From NCBI RefSeq assembly GCF_040436345.1, contig NC_133221.1, forward strand, positions 5,826,663-5,890,662: 64,000 nucleotides of DNA. Reading direction: 5' to 3'. The notes beneath the pieces are model-generated. The model did not search any database, was not told the DNA's origin, and saw only the letters and a list, made by a program, of their open reading frames with translations. The number at the start of each line of letters is the position of its first letter. Within the stretch, counting starts at the first letter, position 1. The DNA comes from Pagrus major. Its lineage: Eukaryota > Chordata > Actinopteri > Spariformes > Sparidae. The translations under genes were made by a program, and so were the position numbers. This document shows, in pieces, positions 12,721 to 24,995 of this stretch.

Positions 12721-15700
12721 TACCACTTTGCATCTTGAGAGGTGTTAGTCTGAGAGTATAGCCCCTTTAGTTTCAGCTCGGAGATGCATATGTGCAGCGA
12801 GTTCACAATGTTTCACAAGCTCTCTTTTTTTGTGAAGTAAATAAATAAAAAAAACTGCCAAATGCCAAGAAAAGAAATGTTCTTACACCTATTTTCCTTA
12901 GTAAACAGATAAATACAACTGTACATCTTCTGAATTTTCACCGAGCTTAATTGCCTAGTTAACTTAAAGAAAAACAAACTTCATTCAAACTCGACAGAAA
13001 CAAAATAAAACCGTCATGTCATGTCTTCCCACTTTTTGTACAATCATTGAAATCAGTCAGAGCCGCTGTAAATCGCCTCCATACTCTATACCGTGTCGTC
13101 AAACTGGTATCCGTGTGCACTGAAAGGCTGCTGAGCCGCTGCTGTAAACCAGTCAGCTAACAGGGCAATCAGCTGCAGTTAGTAGCCACAGCAGCTAGTA
13201 GCTAACGTTTGTAAAACACATTTATATTCAGCAGTGATTGTGGTGGGCTCTGACATATATAGTGTCTCCCAGAGGAGAGAAAAACCTATATTGTCGATTC
13301 TTTTGAATGGAGAAATAAGGTCAATAATATGTGGAATAAAATATCTGCAGAGTCAGCAAGAGAAACTTCAAACCACACACATACACAACCACTTTTGTTT
13401 CTACAAGGTCTCATTACAATTCATCTCTCTGTTACCGAGCAGTCTCATTGATCCAGTGTGTCCTTCCTTCTCTTTCATGGACTGTTCCTCCGTCCTCCTG
13501 CAGGAGCGGCTTAACACTTTTTTTTCTTTCTTGTACAATTCTCTGGAACAAAACAGACTGCCACCCGCTGCCAGCTGCTCTAGGACACAACATTTTGTTC
13601 CTCCGCCGCTCGTCGTCGTGATGGAGACGAGCCGGCCTGCCGTGCTGTCAGTCACCAGCCAGCGTTTGCCTCACAGGCTCTGCGTGGGGATGAGAAAGCC
13701 TTTGAACAGCTGTGTGCGAGCAGAAGCAGCTTTTTTGGGTTCTCCAAAGACGCCCTGCTGTAAAAATGGCACAACACAGTTACACGCGATGCCTGACAGG
13801 CCGGTGTCTGCCATGTTTGATTTAGATCTGGGTGAACTTTAAGAGGCTCCTCCGAGACTGACTGGTGTGACAAAACACAACGAGCTTTGGATCTTGGGCT
13901 TGAGCCCTTGTTATTCTGGAGGATGGCTGTGATAAAGCCCAGCGTGCACCTTGCTGCTGCCATCTGCTCCCTCTATTCTGCTTGCCTGACAAGAGTTATG
14001 TTTACATAAAAAGCACCATGGTTCCTCTGCAAACCACTCCATGTTAACATAACACCGGCAGCATGTCAGACACAATGCATTTCTGCATGAATGTCAGCGA
14101 GCAAACAATCTGACTTTATCACACCGTGCACCGTGCGTGAGTACGAGTTTTTTTTTTATGCATGCAGGACGGGAGTCTGTCGAAACTGGCTGGAGATTAC
14201 AACGCAGGGAAAATTTAATAAAGCAATAAAAACAGAAATTGGTTTCCTCTTAGTATTCAGGTTCTGCAGTTGCGTCCCTGATATGAGTGGATTTGTGTGC
14301 AAGGGCACGAGAATCCTTTATTATCTATCTCCTGAAATTAGATCCTGTTCTTCCTCAGAGGTAGTTTGTTCAAGGGAAAGGAAAATATTGATCTTAAAGG
14401 TTCCAGCTGAAAGTATCTCCCCCCACGTACGATCCATCTCAGTAATTCAAAGCAACTCAAAATGATTCTGTTTTCATCAACAGGGCAGCAGCAGCACCTA
14501 TTCCTCTTCAAAAGCAGCATTCTAATGAGGACGCGCCGCCGTCAAAATCAAACAGCTTTTGATGTCGTTATGTAAGAGTATTAAACTGAATTCATGAACA
14601 GTTTTGACATCAATAATTTCCCCGTTAATTAATATATTAATCGCGCCGCAACGCTTTATTGTGATGACATAAAATAGAATAAATGAATCGTTTGAAGGGA
14701 GATCAAACTTCCACAACTCAAACACGCTTTCACTGACGTTTCCCTCTTTGCTGATGTTTGTGTGATTCCAGTAAAAAACATTTTAACAGCCTCTCAGTTA
14801 GTCATCACTAAAATGGCTGAAGTTTGCAGTAAAATGGTTGATGATTGGTGAGTCAACTTCCCGGTACCCGTTTTGGATCACTCGCCCCTGTCAGAGCCTG
14901 ACAGCTGTCCTGCCGAGGCGAGAGCTTTATGTTCACTTCCTGAACAATTCAATCCGCTGATTAATTGCTCCCCTCAGAGTAAAAAGGCTGAGAAGCCAGT
15001 GCGAGGCCTGCAGAAAATTTATCAACCCACATTAACGTCTATTAGCACTGACAGGCACGTTTAAAAGTTGACATTGTGTTTGTCTTTTCTTTCTTTGTCA
15101 GGAAGCAGATCGTGCTAGTGTAAATATGCAGTTTTTTTGGTCTTTGAAAAGTAGGTTACACATATTTTCACATCAGAAACATGCAAATGCTCACAAGTGG
15201 AATGCAAAGTTGTCGAATTCATTTGAATAATCTCTTGGAAAACATCTAGAAAACACCCTCCCTCCGAGATTCAAGAAGGAAAACCCAAGTGAGGGTAATT
15301 TTTATTCATCGTATTCAGAAAATAAATAGCTTCATCTCAGAATTAGAATGATAGTAATAATCACAATGCATCTTTTAGACAGTAGCACAGATATTATCAA
15401 CAGGAAATTAGCTAAAGTCATATTCAAAACAGTTTGTGTGTTTAAATTGTCCATCTGCATTTTTGCAAGGGCTCATGTGGAAACGAAACTCGGCTAAAAA
15501 AAGAGTGCAACGATGACGAAATCAGATTTGTTTGTTGTTGTTCTTTGTTTTGGGAAAACCAGGTGACACAGAAATAGGCGTGTAAAAGAAAATGCATGGC
15601 ATAAATCAGACTCTGCATGGTCAGTATGCCGCCCCCGGTCACACATTTATCACAGTGTTCATTTTAAAAAGCCGAAAGATCAAAGATGTCACATGAGAAA

Positions 15701-16439
15701 AGAGAAAAAGCTCAGCATGGAAAAGGTTACTGCCGGCGCGTCATGCATAAATGATAAGGACGGCAACAAATGACGGCAATAAACACGTCGACTGAATGGC
15801 TTTCTTCCTAAATTACAGCCTTATTCATTAGTCGGCTGTGATCGTTAGTAAAACCGTAATAAACTCCTTCTCGTGATTGTAAGCTCTCGGAAAAGGTCAG
15901 TGAACGATATCAGTGAGGATTGTCATATTAGAAAAATTACACAAATTTACAAAGAGCCTCCCTGAAAAAATATTACAAGTCGATTCCGGAAAAAAAATGT
16001 CCCTGCTGGCGAACACGGCGTTTAATATCACTCACAAAAAAAACAAGAGCTAGGAGACTAATAAACACATCCTGCTCGGTGCTGCGATCAATATGTGACC
16101 CGCGTGTCGGTGATCTCAGCGTCAGCGCCCTCGTGTTTTTCTCAGAGCATTGTCCTCGTTCGTCATTGTGCTATCGTCAGTCAGTGCATCACCGGCCCTC
16201 TTTGTAAACACGCAGTTTTTTTTTGTTTTTTTTACCAAACTGCTACAGTCAAACCAGCCTCTGAGCCATCTGGCCAGAAAATAGAAATTACTCCCACAGA
16301 AATGTCTTTTTGCCTTTTCTGACGAGGAGAAGTTTCTGGTAAACACTTCACATCATCACATGGACGGGGCAGGAGGGAGCCTGAGTGGGGTACCAGTGAA
16401 GGAGAGGAATGTGTTACTGCAGTAGTGCCTTCGTTACCG

Positions 16440-17426
16440 TCACACCAGAGAGGTTATGAATGTAAACGTGTTGTTGTTGCTGTCACTGACAAAGTTGATT
16501 TGGCACTGCTCCAGCGTGGCGATATCCCCAATGTCCAACTCTGATAATAACTGAGTCGGGTCTGTGTTTGTTGTTAAAACCTTCTGCTGCTGCTTCTCTA
16601 CATCCCCCTCTGGTTCTTCTGCCTCCAGCTCCTCCTCCTCCTCCTCCTCTTCCTCTTCCTCCTCCGTGATGGAGCAGAGGCGGGTGGCACTCCCGGGGTT
16701 TTCGGCGGGCGGTTTGTAGTGGCACTGCCCGTTCAGCAGCCTCCTCAGCGGCATCAGGGGAACCGCCTCCTCGCCCAGCAGCTGCTGCTGGCAGTGCCGG
16801 AAATCGCTCTGACGCTTCAGACGCTTGAACTCGCTGAAGGAGGACGTGGCGTTCTGGTAGAGGCTGTGGGCGATGGCCTGGGCCTTCTCCGACTTGCTGA
16901 CCAGGACGGCGTGACACCGGAGCACCACGGCCATGTTCTTGACCTGGTGCCTGTAGATCCAAGCCAGGATCTTGGGCCGGCACGGGTCAGCGTTGCAGTA
17001 CGTGATTCTGTTCAGAGAGTAAAGATGGATGGGTTTCTTTTTCCCAGATTTGTCAGCGCTCATTCGGATTCCCTGCGGTCCCACTGTTAACCTCATCTTG
17101 ACACTCTGCTCCCCGTAGTTGCTCCTCGCCCAGATCTTGGCCACCGCCTCCTGGGTGCAGCCGTCTCCCTTCGCCGTGATGGTGACCACACTCCCCAGGT
17201 ATCGCACGTTGTAAACGGGCTCCTCTTTGTTCAGTTCCACCTTTTGCCGTTTGGTATGAAAGATGCTGCCCACCCAGTCGAAGGGGCAGTCGGGCAGCAA
17301 GTCAGGACAGGAGCGCAGCAGAGAGGAGAGGATGGAGTGGTAGGTCAGCCCGGTCCCCAGACTCTTGGGTTTACTCTTTGCCTCATCCTCCACCAGGACA
17401 AACTTATTCCTTCTCCAGGGCAGCAT
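16440..17426 (-). CDS. fam43b: Fam43b, PTB/PID-domain protein, single exon, complete
   Basis: An uninterrupted 328-codon frame runs from ATG at 17426-17424 to TGA at 16442-16440. The N-terminus [17 protein letters not shown] is nearly identical to mammalian FAM43B and differs clearly from FAM43A (MLPWKKHKF). The length also fits FAM43B (about 329 residues), while FAM43A is over 400. Residues about 70-205 form a phosphotyrosine-binding/PID fold, with the family signatures YLGS, KGDGC, ITYC, AWIYRHQ and [11 protein letters not shown], ending in [11 protein letters not shown] 12-glutamate run follows at 255-266. The tail (about 290-328, ending FTFITSLV) is not like the Arg/Pro-rich human C-terminus as I remember it. 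Single-exon structure is normal for the family. FAM43 proteins are thought to be adaptor-like with no enzymatic activity; the partner is unknown. Its divergent neighbour is mul1, as in human. The other long frames here on both strands are shadows. Confidence 0.95.
   Translation of the reverse strand: MLPWRRNKFVLVEDEAKSKPKSLGTGLTYHSILSSLLRSCPDLLPDCPFDWVGSIFHTKRQKVELNKEEPVYNVRYLGSVVTITAKGDGCTQEAVAKIWARSNYGEQSVKMRLTVGPQGIRMSADKSGKKKPIHLYSLNRITYCNADPCRPKILAWIYRHQVKNMAVVLRCHAVLVSKSEKAQAIAHSLYQNATSSFSEFKRLKRQSDFRHCQQQLLGEEAVPLMPLRRLLNGQCHYKPPAENPGSATRLCSITEEEEEEEEEEEELEAEEPEGDVEKQQQKVLTTNTDPTQLLSELDIGDIATLEQCQINFVSDSNNNTFTFITSLV
16629..16664 (-). repeat. GAG/GAA trinucleotide tract encoding a poly-glutamate run in Fam43b
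   Basis: On the plus strand this reads as CCT/CTC/TTC repeats. In the fam43b frame it gives twelve consecutive Glu codons (residues 255-266), with further acidic residues after it. Human FAM43B also has an acidic run at the equivalent place after the PTB domain. The tract is therefore conserved in kind but likely variable in length. Confidence 0.85.
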
Positions 17427-17720
17427 GGTGCAGGAGGAGTTCGGAGCGAGTGAGCTCCTCAGCCGACGCCTTCGCTCTTTATCAGCTCAGGCAAGAGAGT
17501 CGGAAAGCCGGAGTGTGTGAGTGAGAGAGAGGAAAAGCAGAGAGAAGCTGCTTCTCGAAGCTCAGAGGAGAGACTGAGAGCTGCGAGCCTCAGCCAGTCT
17601 GCTCCCCCGCTCGCTCCTCCTTCCTCTCCTCCTCCTCCTTCTCCTGTGTTGTCTGCATCATGCAGCGCTGATCAGTGCAGGAGCCCGAGCCCCGGCACTC
17701 GAGCACCCTCAACCCCCCTC
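17427..17720 (-). promoter_or_regulatory. Probable fam43b 5' UTR/promoter region
   Basis: This segment directly precedes the fam43b ATG. It is more GC-rich than the surrounding DNA and has several CpGs. On the plus strand it has a GAGAGA-type purine tract (about 17517-17545) and CTCCTCCT pyrimidine tracts (about 17605-17645). On the minus strand a TATA-like GATAAAGA lies about 55 bases upstream of the ATG (near 17476-17483). No transcription start site can be proven from sequence, so the call rests on position and composition. Confidence 0.35.
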
Positions 17721-18629
17721 CCCGCTTCGTTGTTTTGCTTCCAAATGGCTCCCGACCAAAGCGTTATTTATCCTTCCAGCTTCGCACCTAGGTATCACTG
17801 TATTTATGTTTCTTGTAAAACCTGAGGATAGGGTACATCGCAGAGTCATTCTCTCTCCGGGGACTTCTATGACTTTGTTAATTCTGGTGTAAAAGTCACT
17901 CAAGTACACAGGACGCAATTAATCCACCGTGTTTAGTGAGATGTTCTAACGAGTACAACAACAGAGTGATCTCATCACATTGTTAGCCTGAGGATAAAAG
18001 AGGTTTGGATCCAAGAAAACACAAAATCACAACCCTGTTTAATCTCAGTCCTTTAACACGTGAACGAACACTGAATAACAACTACGTTTATCCTCCATTG
18101 TCGTAAAAAGGTGTCTTTACATCTACAGCCTACTTGAGAAACACAAAAACAGACACATTTCCATCTTTAACACAAACTTTAATATGCAGGTGAAAAAAAT
18201 TATATGAGATATGGAAACAAGTTGGAGTGATATTAATGAAAAATTCAAGAGCAACTCAACGGCAGAGCAAGTTTCTGGAATTAAAAATAGTTTGCGGGCA
18301 CCTGCATGTAAAGATTGAGAGGATGAGGCATAAATTATGCATCTAAAAATACGGAGTCTAGTATATTTGTATATTTGTAACTGACGATGAAATAGACTAG
18401 ACAGAGCATGTCTTCAAATGAGGCAGCGAAGCAAAATAATGTGTAAACTCTGAACCCTGTCTCTGTTAAATAATCAATCATTTTGAAGTTTACATAATAG
18501 TTGCATTTATTATTTTCACAAGGGAAGGTTTGGAAATGACTCCACAGGTTAAAAAAACAAAAGCACTTCAGCTGAGGTTCAGGAACCAGGTAAATGTCTC
18601 CCATGCATCACAGCTGAGTCCAGATTGAA

Positions 18630-18850
18630 AATATCTCAACAAAAATTGGAGGGACTGTCACAGAAATTCATGGTCCCAAGAGGATGAAGCCTTTGAAGAC
18701 TGTGGTGGTCCCCTGACTTTTCTTTAAGCACCTTTATCCAATACTTTCATAACTGAACATGCTCCCATCATCCTCAGAGTACTTTGTCTTTAGTGCTAAT
18801 TGGCGAATGTTAGCATGCTATCACAATGAATAAAGATGGTAAACAACGTG
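18630..18850 (+). repeat. Dispersed teleost repeat, partial copy
   Basis: Contains ATATCTCAACAAAAATTGGA, TTCATGGTCCCAAGAGGATG, GTCCCCTGACTTTTC and GTGCTAATTGGCGAATGTTA, then GCATGCTATCAC. The same ordered blocks occur around 49440-49640 and 50346-50465, with the tail also at 37600-37700. Confidence 0.65.
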
Positions 18851-21340
18851 AAAATACTGAAATGTAAAACATGATTTCTGTGTGTTGAGTGTTGTATGTG
18901 GAAAGCCAGGAGGAGTCTGGAGGAGAGAATCGGGTGTAGATCCAGACCTCCTGGAGGAATAAACACCAGGAGTCACACCGGATTCTGCTCTGATCCGGAG
19001 CCGTTTACTGACGGGAGGAGAGCTCAGAGATTTATTTTATAACTTTTGGGATTAAAAAGTGGATTTATCTTTACTCCTGTTTATCAACCTGACTGTAGCA
19101 GCGATCTGCACCGGTGACCTCCATTGTGGAGCTCTTTCAGAGTCAGTCTCTGGTGAGTGGTGAGTTTAGTGAAAGTTGACCTGAATTTAAATACAAACAC
19201 ACCAGCGATGTGTGCTGTCGCTCGCTATCTTACAGCTTATGTACAGAAAAGTAATCTGGCGAATAAACACAAATGATCCCGCAATCAAACTCTCTTTACT
19301 GGCGGTGAACACATCATTAAACAACCGTCGTTGCTGAGGAAAATCAATGAGACTAAGGCACAAATGTTCACAGATGAGGTAATGTTTTAAAGTCTCGTTC
19401 CCTGACTTCCTTTCTCACTCGATCCTGGAAGATAAAGCGACAGGCAACCAAATGAAACGTTATCTTAAGAAAACATCTGGATTTCTCTGGTTCAAACAAT
19501 GTCGGAAACATTTAGGATAATGTAAGAACACAACTCGACAAATTATATGACATATTATATCTTTAACTTCAGCGTGTTAGCATGATTGCAGACTCTAAGT
19601 CTCTCCTCATATTCAACAAAGACCATCTTTGTCCAAACATAACAAGGTACTGCAGATGTCTAAACATCACCATTTAAAAAAAAAACAACATTTTGTCGCT
19701 TTGTTGATACATTTAGTATAAAAGTTTCCTTCTCATGTTGATAAAAAATCTATATGGCATAATCTTTCCCCTAAAAACATTAGCTGGTATAAATAATTCC
19801 TACCAGATTGGGTAGAAATTGAATGCAACATCCAAAGAGTCAGAGGACATGGGGTAAACATCTGTCCTGTATTAATACTGTGTGTCCAAACATCTGGCTG
19901 GCTGGCCGACACTGTATAAAGAGGGCAGTTATTCTGGCGCAGTGAATCAAAATAAGCATCATCTGTCTGTCTGAGCTGTGCCAGGCAGCTCGGACTGAGA
20001 CGGACTGTGTGCGGATGAAGTCTTCTGCTGAGAGGCTCGTTACTGTGGCAACACTGGAAAAATAAATGTGTCCTTTTTCTACCTCTGCTTGTGTGCTGTG
20101 AATTAAAGAAAAGCATGAATGGGGAAAAAAAATAAACTGCTTTGAAGGCACTATTTCATACGTGACTGTGATTTATTACAATTATTCAAAGAGGTGAGCG
20201 AGTTTCAGTGCAGAACTATTTTGAATTTCTTTTTCTGCTCTTATCTTTTTTTTTTTTTCTTTTTTTTTAAATCCCTGTTATTGTCAGAGGCTGAGGAAGA
20301 GCTTCTTTTGTAAACCACACACATAGCCAGAGGATATACAGCCAAACTTAAGGCTGTTTGGAAGTGCTGGAAACTGATTTAATGATCGGGGAATAGTCTG
20401 GGCAGTCGCCATAAAAGGAGACACAACCCTGTAGAGATGATTAAAGGACTTTTGCTCTCAGTCTAGTTGGATGTTTAGTGAATAAAGAGTGTGGCCGCGA
20501 TCTGATCCAGGATGAGCCCGGTACAGTATCTTCTTGATACCTCCAAAGACAGTGAGATTGAGAGGCCTTATATAAACAGCTGTACTCCCATAAATCACCT
20601 GTGTGATGCGCGGTAGCTGATCTCTAAGGACGGACGATTAACGCAGACCCCGGTTTGCTAAATTAAAGAAATCCATCATGATTTGGCCTTTTACAGAAAC
20701 GAGTATTCAGTATTGACTTACATGCCAGTCTAGTTACCGTCCTGTGTAAGAAGGTTGTCGCCTCGACTCTCTGTGAGAGACTCGCCGTGTTACCTGTCCA
20801 GCCTCTTTTATTTCCTGACTGGTAGCCTTGTTCCTTAGAAATGCTGTACCTGTGTTTAAAACCTTTATAATGTTTCTGTGCGTGTCCTTTGAACAGTGAG
20901 GGCTGAGCAAGAATGATCTCTGAGAATTTGTTGAAAACAGTGTGGTGCATCTCAATTAAAACCAAATTAACATCCTCTTATATCATCAACATGTACAGTA
21001 AACATGTTTAATCTCATCCGGAGAGCAGCAGTTCCTCCTGGCACGCTGAAAGATTATACAGTTTCCATGCTGTGAAGTATTTCTGGCTCGTGTTCATTAG
21101 CCTTTTCCACTGGAACTAATGTCAATTTAAAACACTCGGTCTTGTTTCATAACAGATGAGCTCATGCTGAAGCAGAGTCTACAGTCTACATGCTAATGTC
21201 TCAGTGAGGCTGCAGTGCTGTCTGATGCTTAGCAGGATCATAACCACTGATCTGAAGCTCAACTCTGAGGCTGTTCTGTAAATAGTTTTTTCTGGTTAAT
21301 AATAAATACAGCCACTTCTGATCAACCCATGCCAATCTCG

Positions 21341-21680
21341 GGCTTAAAGGTACAGTGTGAGTGTTTAGCGGCAGTTAGCGGTGCGGTTCACTCCCTCGCT
21401 CACCCCACCCTTTTTCCGAAGATGCTGGAGAAGCTCCAGAAGCTACGGTGGCCCTCACGGACGAGAAACCTATTTTCTAAGTATGGACTCGTCATTACTT
21501 TGACTGTCTTTAGCACATCCCCGGCCTTAAATATCTTAGGGCGCGCTCACACTTGGCCCAGTTGCTCCATACTGCTCCTCTCCACTGGCCTGCACTCACA
21601 TTGCTCAGGCCCCAACCGGGCTACTGCAGAAACATGGCGGTGCAACATGGCGAAGTCGGTGGACGGGGACTTGTGATTTA
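21341..21680 (+). repeat. Dispersed repeat, copy with 'AAACATGGCGGTGCAACATGG' core
   Basis: Begins TAAAGGTACAGTGTGAGTG TTTAGCGGCAG and ends with GGGCTACTGCAGAAACATGG followed by CGGTGCAACATGGCG. This is a recurring teleost repeat layout with an internal replacement near 21535-21605. The overlapping open frames are not genes. Confidence 0.55.
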
Positions 21681-22909
21681 ATTATCACATCGAGAGGCTG
21701 ACAAACATCGGGCAGTGACGTGCACAGGACCCAAGACTCCAGCATTGGTTTGAAATCTCCCTATTTTTGAGGTCTTCATCCTCTGGCGGCCGTGACTGTC
21801 TGTAAAGCATTTCATGGCAATCCACCCAACAGCTGTTTAGACAAGGACAAAGCTGTCACTGCGGTCGCTGCAGCCTTCCTGTTATCGCAACTAAAAAACT
21901 GCCCATTTCTAAATGGTTGCAAATTGATCTCCAGCTCAGCACCTGGCTCCCGAGTCGTCCTCATTTCCTGTAACTCTACCTCGCTCTCCTCCGGTCCAAC
22001 ACACGCATCCTTCATCAACTCGCACAAGCAACCCCAGAGTGCAGACTGTTATCATCGCAATCCAATTACTTTTATCTGCGCGACACCCTCTCCTCACCTC
22101 CCAAATTCTCTTTTCTTACCCTCAGTTTCTTTTTTGTCACTCCCGAAGACATCCTTTTTATCCAGGGCAGCGTGCGCTACATATTTCTGTCTGGCACGGC
22201 AGCCCCTAATTGAATTGGACTCTCTCTTCATCACGCTACACTTACTGAGCGCGGTGTAATCAATGAGAGGGGGGCCTCGCAGAGAAGGTCCCGGCTCTTA
22301 GATGGTTGATTTATGGCTGTGCGCGAGGGCGGCAGCGAGGCACAGTAAAGAACGAGAGAGCGAGAGAGAGAAGGAATGATGACAGAACGGGCTGCCGGGC
22401 TCTTCATACATCAGACCGCTGCGACAGATAACACGCCTACACCCAATCACAAAAAAAAAAGAAGATACAAGTCTCACCAAAGTGATAAGCTAGCGCCATA
22501 AACACTAGAGCCAGAGTCATTTCTGTGTTTACAATAAAAGGAAGGATTCGTCTCAAGAGATGGAAACCGGTGCAATCTCATTCCCACACTATGGATCCCC
22601 ACGAGGCCCGGCTGAATACATAATGCAGTTGGAGTGAATCATAGTTTAATGAACAGGGAGAGTGCAGAACGTAAGATACAGGAGGCTCATTCCCTTCTTT
22701 AATCAGGAGAGCGGTACAGTTACAGGAGACCTGCGGGTCAAATCACTCCTGTACTATACCATAGGGAGAGCGCTGCTACAGGGAGTGATTTGTTAGTTTG
22801 CATGTAAGGTCAAAGGAAAAGTATAAGAGCCAATTAGCCCGGAGTGACTACAAATAAGAGCCAATTAGTGCAGGTTAAGTTGAATCATACGTACAGTAGG
22901 CTACACCTT

Positions 22910-23253
22910 CAGTGTTGTAGAGCTCAAGACTGGTCTTGGTGAAGGCTCGTTCTTGAATTTCAACTGGTTTTATGTGCCCATCTTGTCTCGCAGCGTTTCT
23001 CATAAGTTAACGAGACCCTGGCGACTGTGTATACATGGTAATAAAAGAGAGGATTAAAGAGGAATCTTCATTTGTCGGGTGTTTTTTATGGGACTGTGGG
23101 TATATGAGATCAATCTGAGAGACGGCCTTTGGTTTGCATGTTCCCCTTAACTCGGTCTCACCCTGCCTTGGTCTCGGTCTTGTCTTGGTCCCGATACACT
23201 CTTGGTCTCGGCCATGACTGGTCTTGGTTGAGGTAGTCTTGACTACAACACTG
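22910..23253. mobile_element. 344-bp MITE-like element, TIR CAGTGTTGTAG
   Basis: The left end CAGTGTTGTAG...CAAGAC and the right end GTCTTGACTACAACACTG are inverted copies. The body is made of GGTCTTGGTCTCGGTC-type runs characteristic of a teleost repeat. No open frame. I could not define a clean target-site duplication. Confidence 0.7.
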
Positions 23254-24619
23254 AATACGAGGCTACATTCAGAAGTCGGTCAACTTATCTTGGCATAAAG
23301 ACAGAAACAGCCTCTGAAATGTGCTTCAAAATAAAAACAGGAATAGCTGCCACACACAACTCCTCTGGCTGAATCACTCTGACATAATCAAGCTGACATG
23401 TGAATGATTAGCCTACGAGAATCTGCATCTCGCTTCTGACGGGAAAAAGGTGCAACCTTTTTTTTTCGACCCCAGCAAAAGAACAGAAATGTCCTCAGGG
23501 CCTCTGTTCGGCATTAGTCACCTAGTTTAGCGACAGAGTCTACCTTTGCACATCCAGCGCTCCCCTCCGCACACGTAGACCCCCCACTTTTCTTTGTGTC
23601 CGTCACATAATGGCCTCCCGATCAAATGCCAGCCTGACACACATTCACGTGGATCTCAGACGGACGGAAATAGCGACGGCAGACGGAGGCAACAGCTTTC
23701 TGGGAGGAGTACAGGAGGCGAGAAGAACATCATATGTGCCCTCTTGATGCTGAGGTGCTGAAAGGAAATTTGCTGTGACTGCTTCAGATTAACTCGGCAC
23801 CTCTCAGACACACTCCTCTCCCTGTAGGGTCCACACAAGTACACACTGAGAGGCCGAACACATGACACTCACCCACGTTTCATGTGATAACGTGACAGAT
23901 TGGCAGCTCAGGTGCTGGAATAACAAAACGTGAGATGTTTTTAACATGCCACGATAATAAAGAACAATTAAAACAAAACATGATGTTATTATGCAGCCAA
24001 AGAACTCATTGGTGATTTTTTTAAAATGACTTAGCTGCTGAATAAAGGAAGTTGGTCTCAAAGTTTTTGCACAGTTTTAACTTTTATGTCATTCAGACTT
24101 GACAAATATTGTATGCATATAAAGTAATACAGTTTTTAACATCATTCAGGTGCCTTTAATGGACTCAAACATCAATATCAAGTCTAGATATTTGAACAAA
24201 TGCCTCTCCTTAAAAACCTTTTCTCCCATTTTCTCACTGTATTGCCGGTTTTAGCTCTAAACCTGGCTCACGATCGACTTACTTTCCCCCCGAAAAGCTT
24301 TACTATTCAAAAAATAGTCAAAAATCTGTTGGCATCCTGCGCCTGGAGGATCGCCTGACGATTAATTATACATCAAGTGCTCTTATTGAGTAAAGTATTT
24401 AGCAAACAATATAAGGTGCATCATATTCTGTCGCCAAAGCTTCGAAAGCGTAACATGTTTACCTGCAACACATGATGAAACTCTGATGATGCTAATGAGG
24501 CTAATTATGGGAATGTCAGTCATGCCCAGTTATCACAGTGTGGTTGAGCGATGATTCAAGATTTTTCTATGAAATTTGAGATTTAGTGAAGCATTGAATC
24601 TGAGCAGAAACTGATACTA

Positions 24620-24830
24620 AAGGGCTGAAGGAATAATTTGACATTTTGGGAAATAAGCTACTTGTTTTTTTTTTTTTGGGTCAAGAGTGCACAGAGTTGC
24701 CCCCATTTCCAGTCTTTTATGCTAAGCTAAGCTAACTGTTTGCTGGCTCCAGCTCAATATTGAACAATTTAATATGATAGTGGTATCAATCTCCTCATCT
24801 AACTCTAGGCAAGACAGAACATAAATAAGT
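24620..24830. repeat. Dispersed repeat (AATTTGACATTTTGGGAAATA family)
   Basis: Starts GAAGGAATAATTTGACATTT and TGGGAAATAAGC, contains TTTTATGCTAAGCTAAGCTA, and ends with CTCCTCATCTAACTCTAGGC. Related copies lie at 8297-8490, 52683-53650, 54085-54225 and 55115-55270. Confidence 0.65.
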
Positions 24831-24883
24831 ATAGGAACACAACAAGTATTCCTACATGTACCTGAATGAATAGTGAAAACCTA

Positions 24884-24995
24884 AAGCTCCTGTTAGTAAG
24901 ATAGTAACACTTTGGGATCGTAGGTCGGGTCAGCGTCAGTATCTGACGGGTTGGTAAAGAGACTCAAAAATCGACTGTCTTACTAACAGGAGCTT
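24884..24995. repeat. Compact 112-bp fold-back with 18-bp perfect arms
   Basis: AAGCTCCTGTTAGTAAGA at 24884-24901 is the exact reverse complement of TCTTACTAACAGGAGCTT at 24978-24995. The interior pairs only partly, though GCGTCAG/CTGACG near the centre is also complementary. It could be a small MITE or a structured RNA precursor. Confidence 0.65.

Larger units (their letters stand above)
1..16439. other. Intergenic, no gene recognised
   Basis: No frame here resembles a known protein, and the longest open frames (10175-10639 minus, 13234-13842 plus) have no recognisable motif. The DNA is AT-rich and carries repeats at 720-1205, 1975-2130, 3237-3264, 7010-8275, 8297-8490 and 12152-12720. Blocks near 10805-11170, 14870-15065 and 15640-15860 look non-repetitive and could be regulatory. 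In human, CDA and PINK1 lie on this side of FAM43B, but no exon of either was recognised. Confidence 0.6.

Noticed and set aside
13234..13842. 202-codon open frame on the plus strand
   Set aside because: It starts from GTG, has no recognisable domain, and sits in sequence with low-complexity stretches. Nothing beyond length supports it.
16483..16983. Second long frame on the fam43b strand
   Set aside because: An out-of-frame shadow of the GC-rich fam43b coding sequence.
21792..22259. 155-codon plus-strand frame
   Set aside because: Ser/Thr/Pro-rich, no family resemblance, and next to a dispersed repeat.
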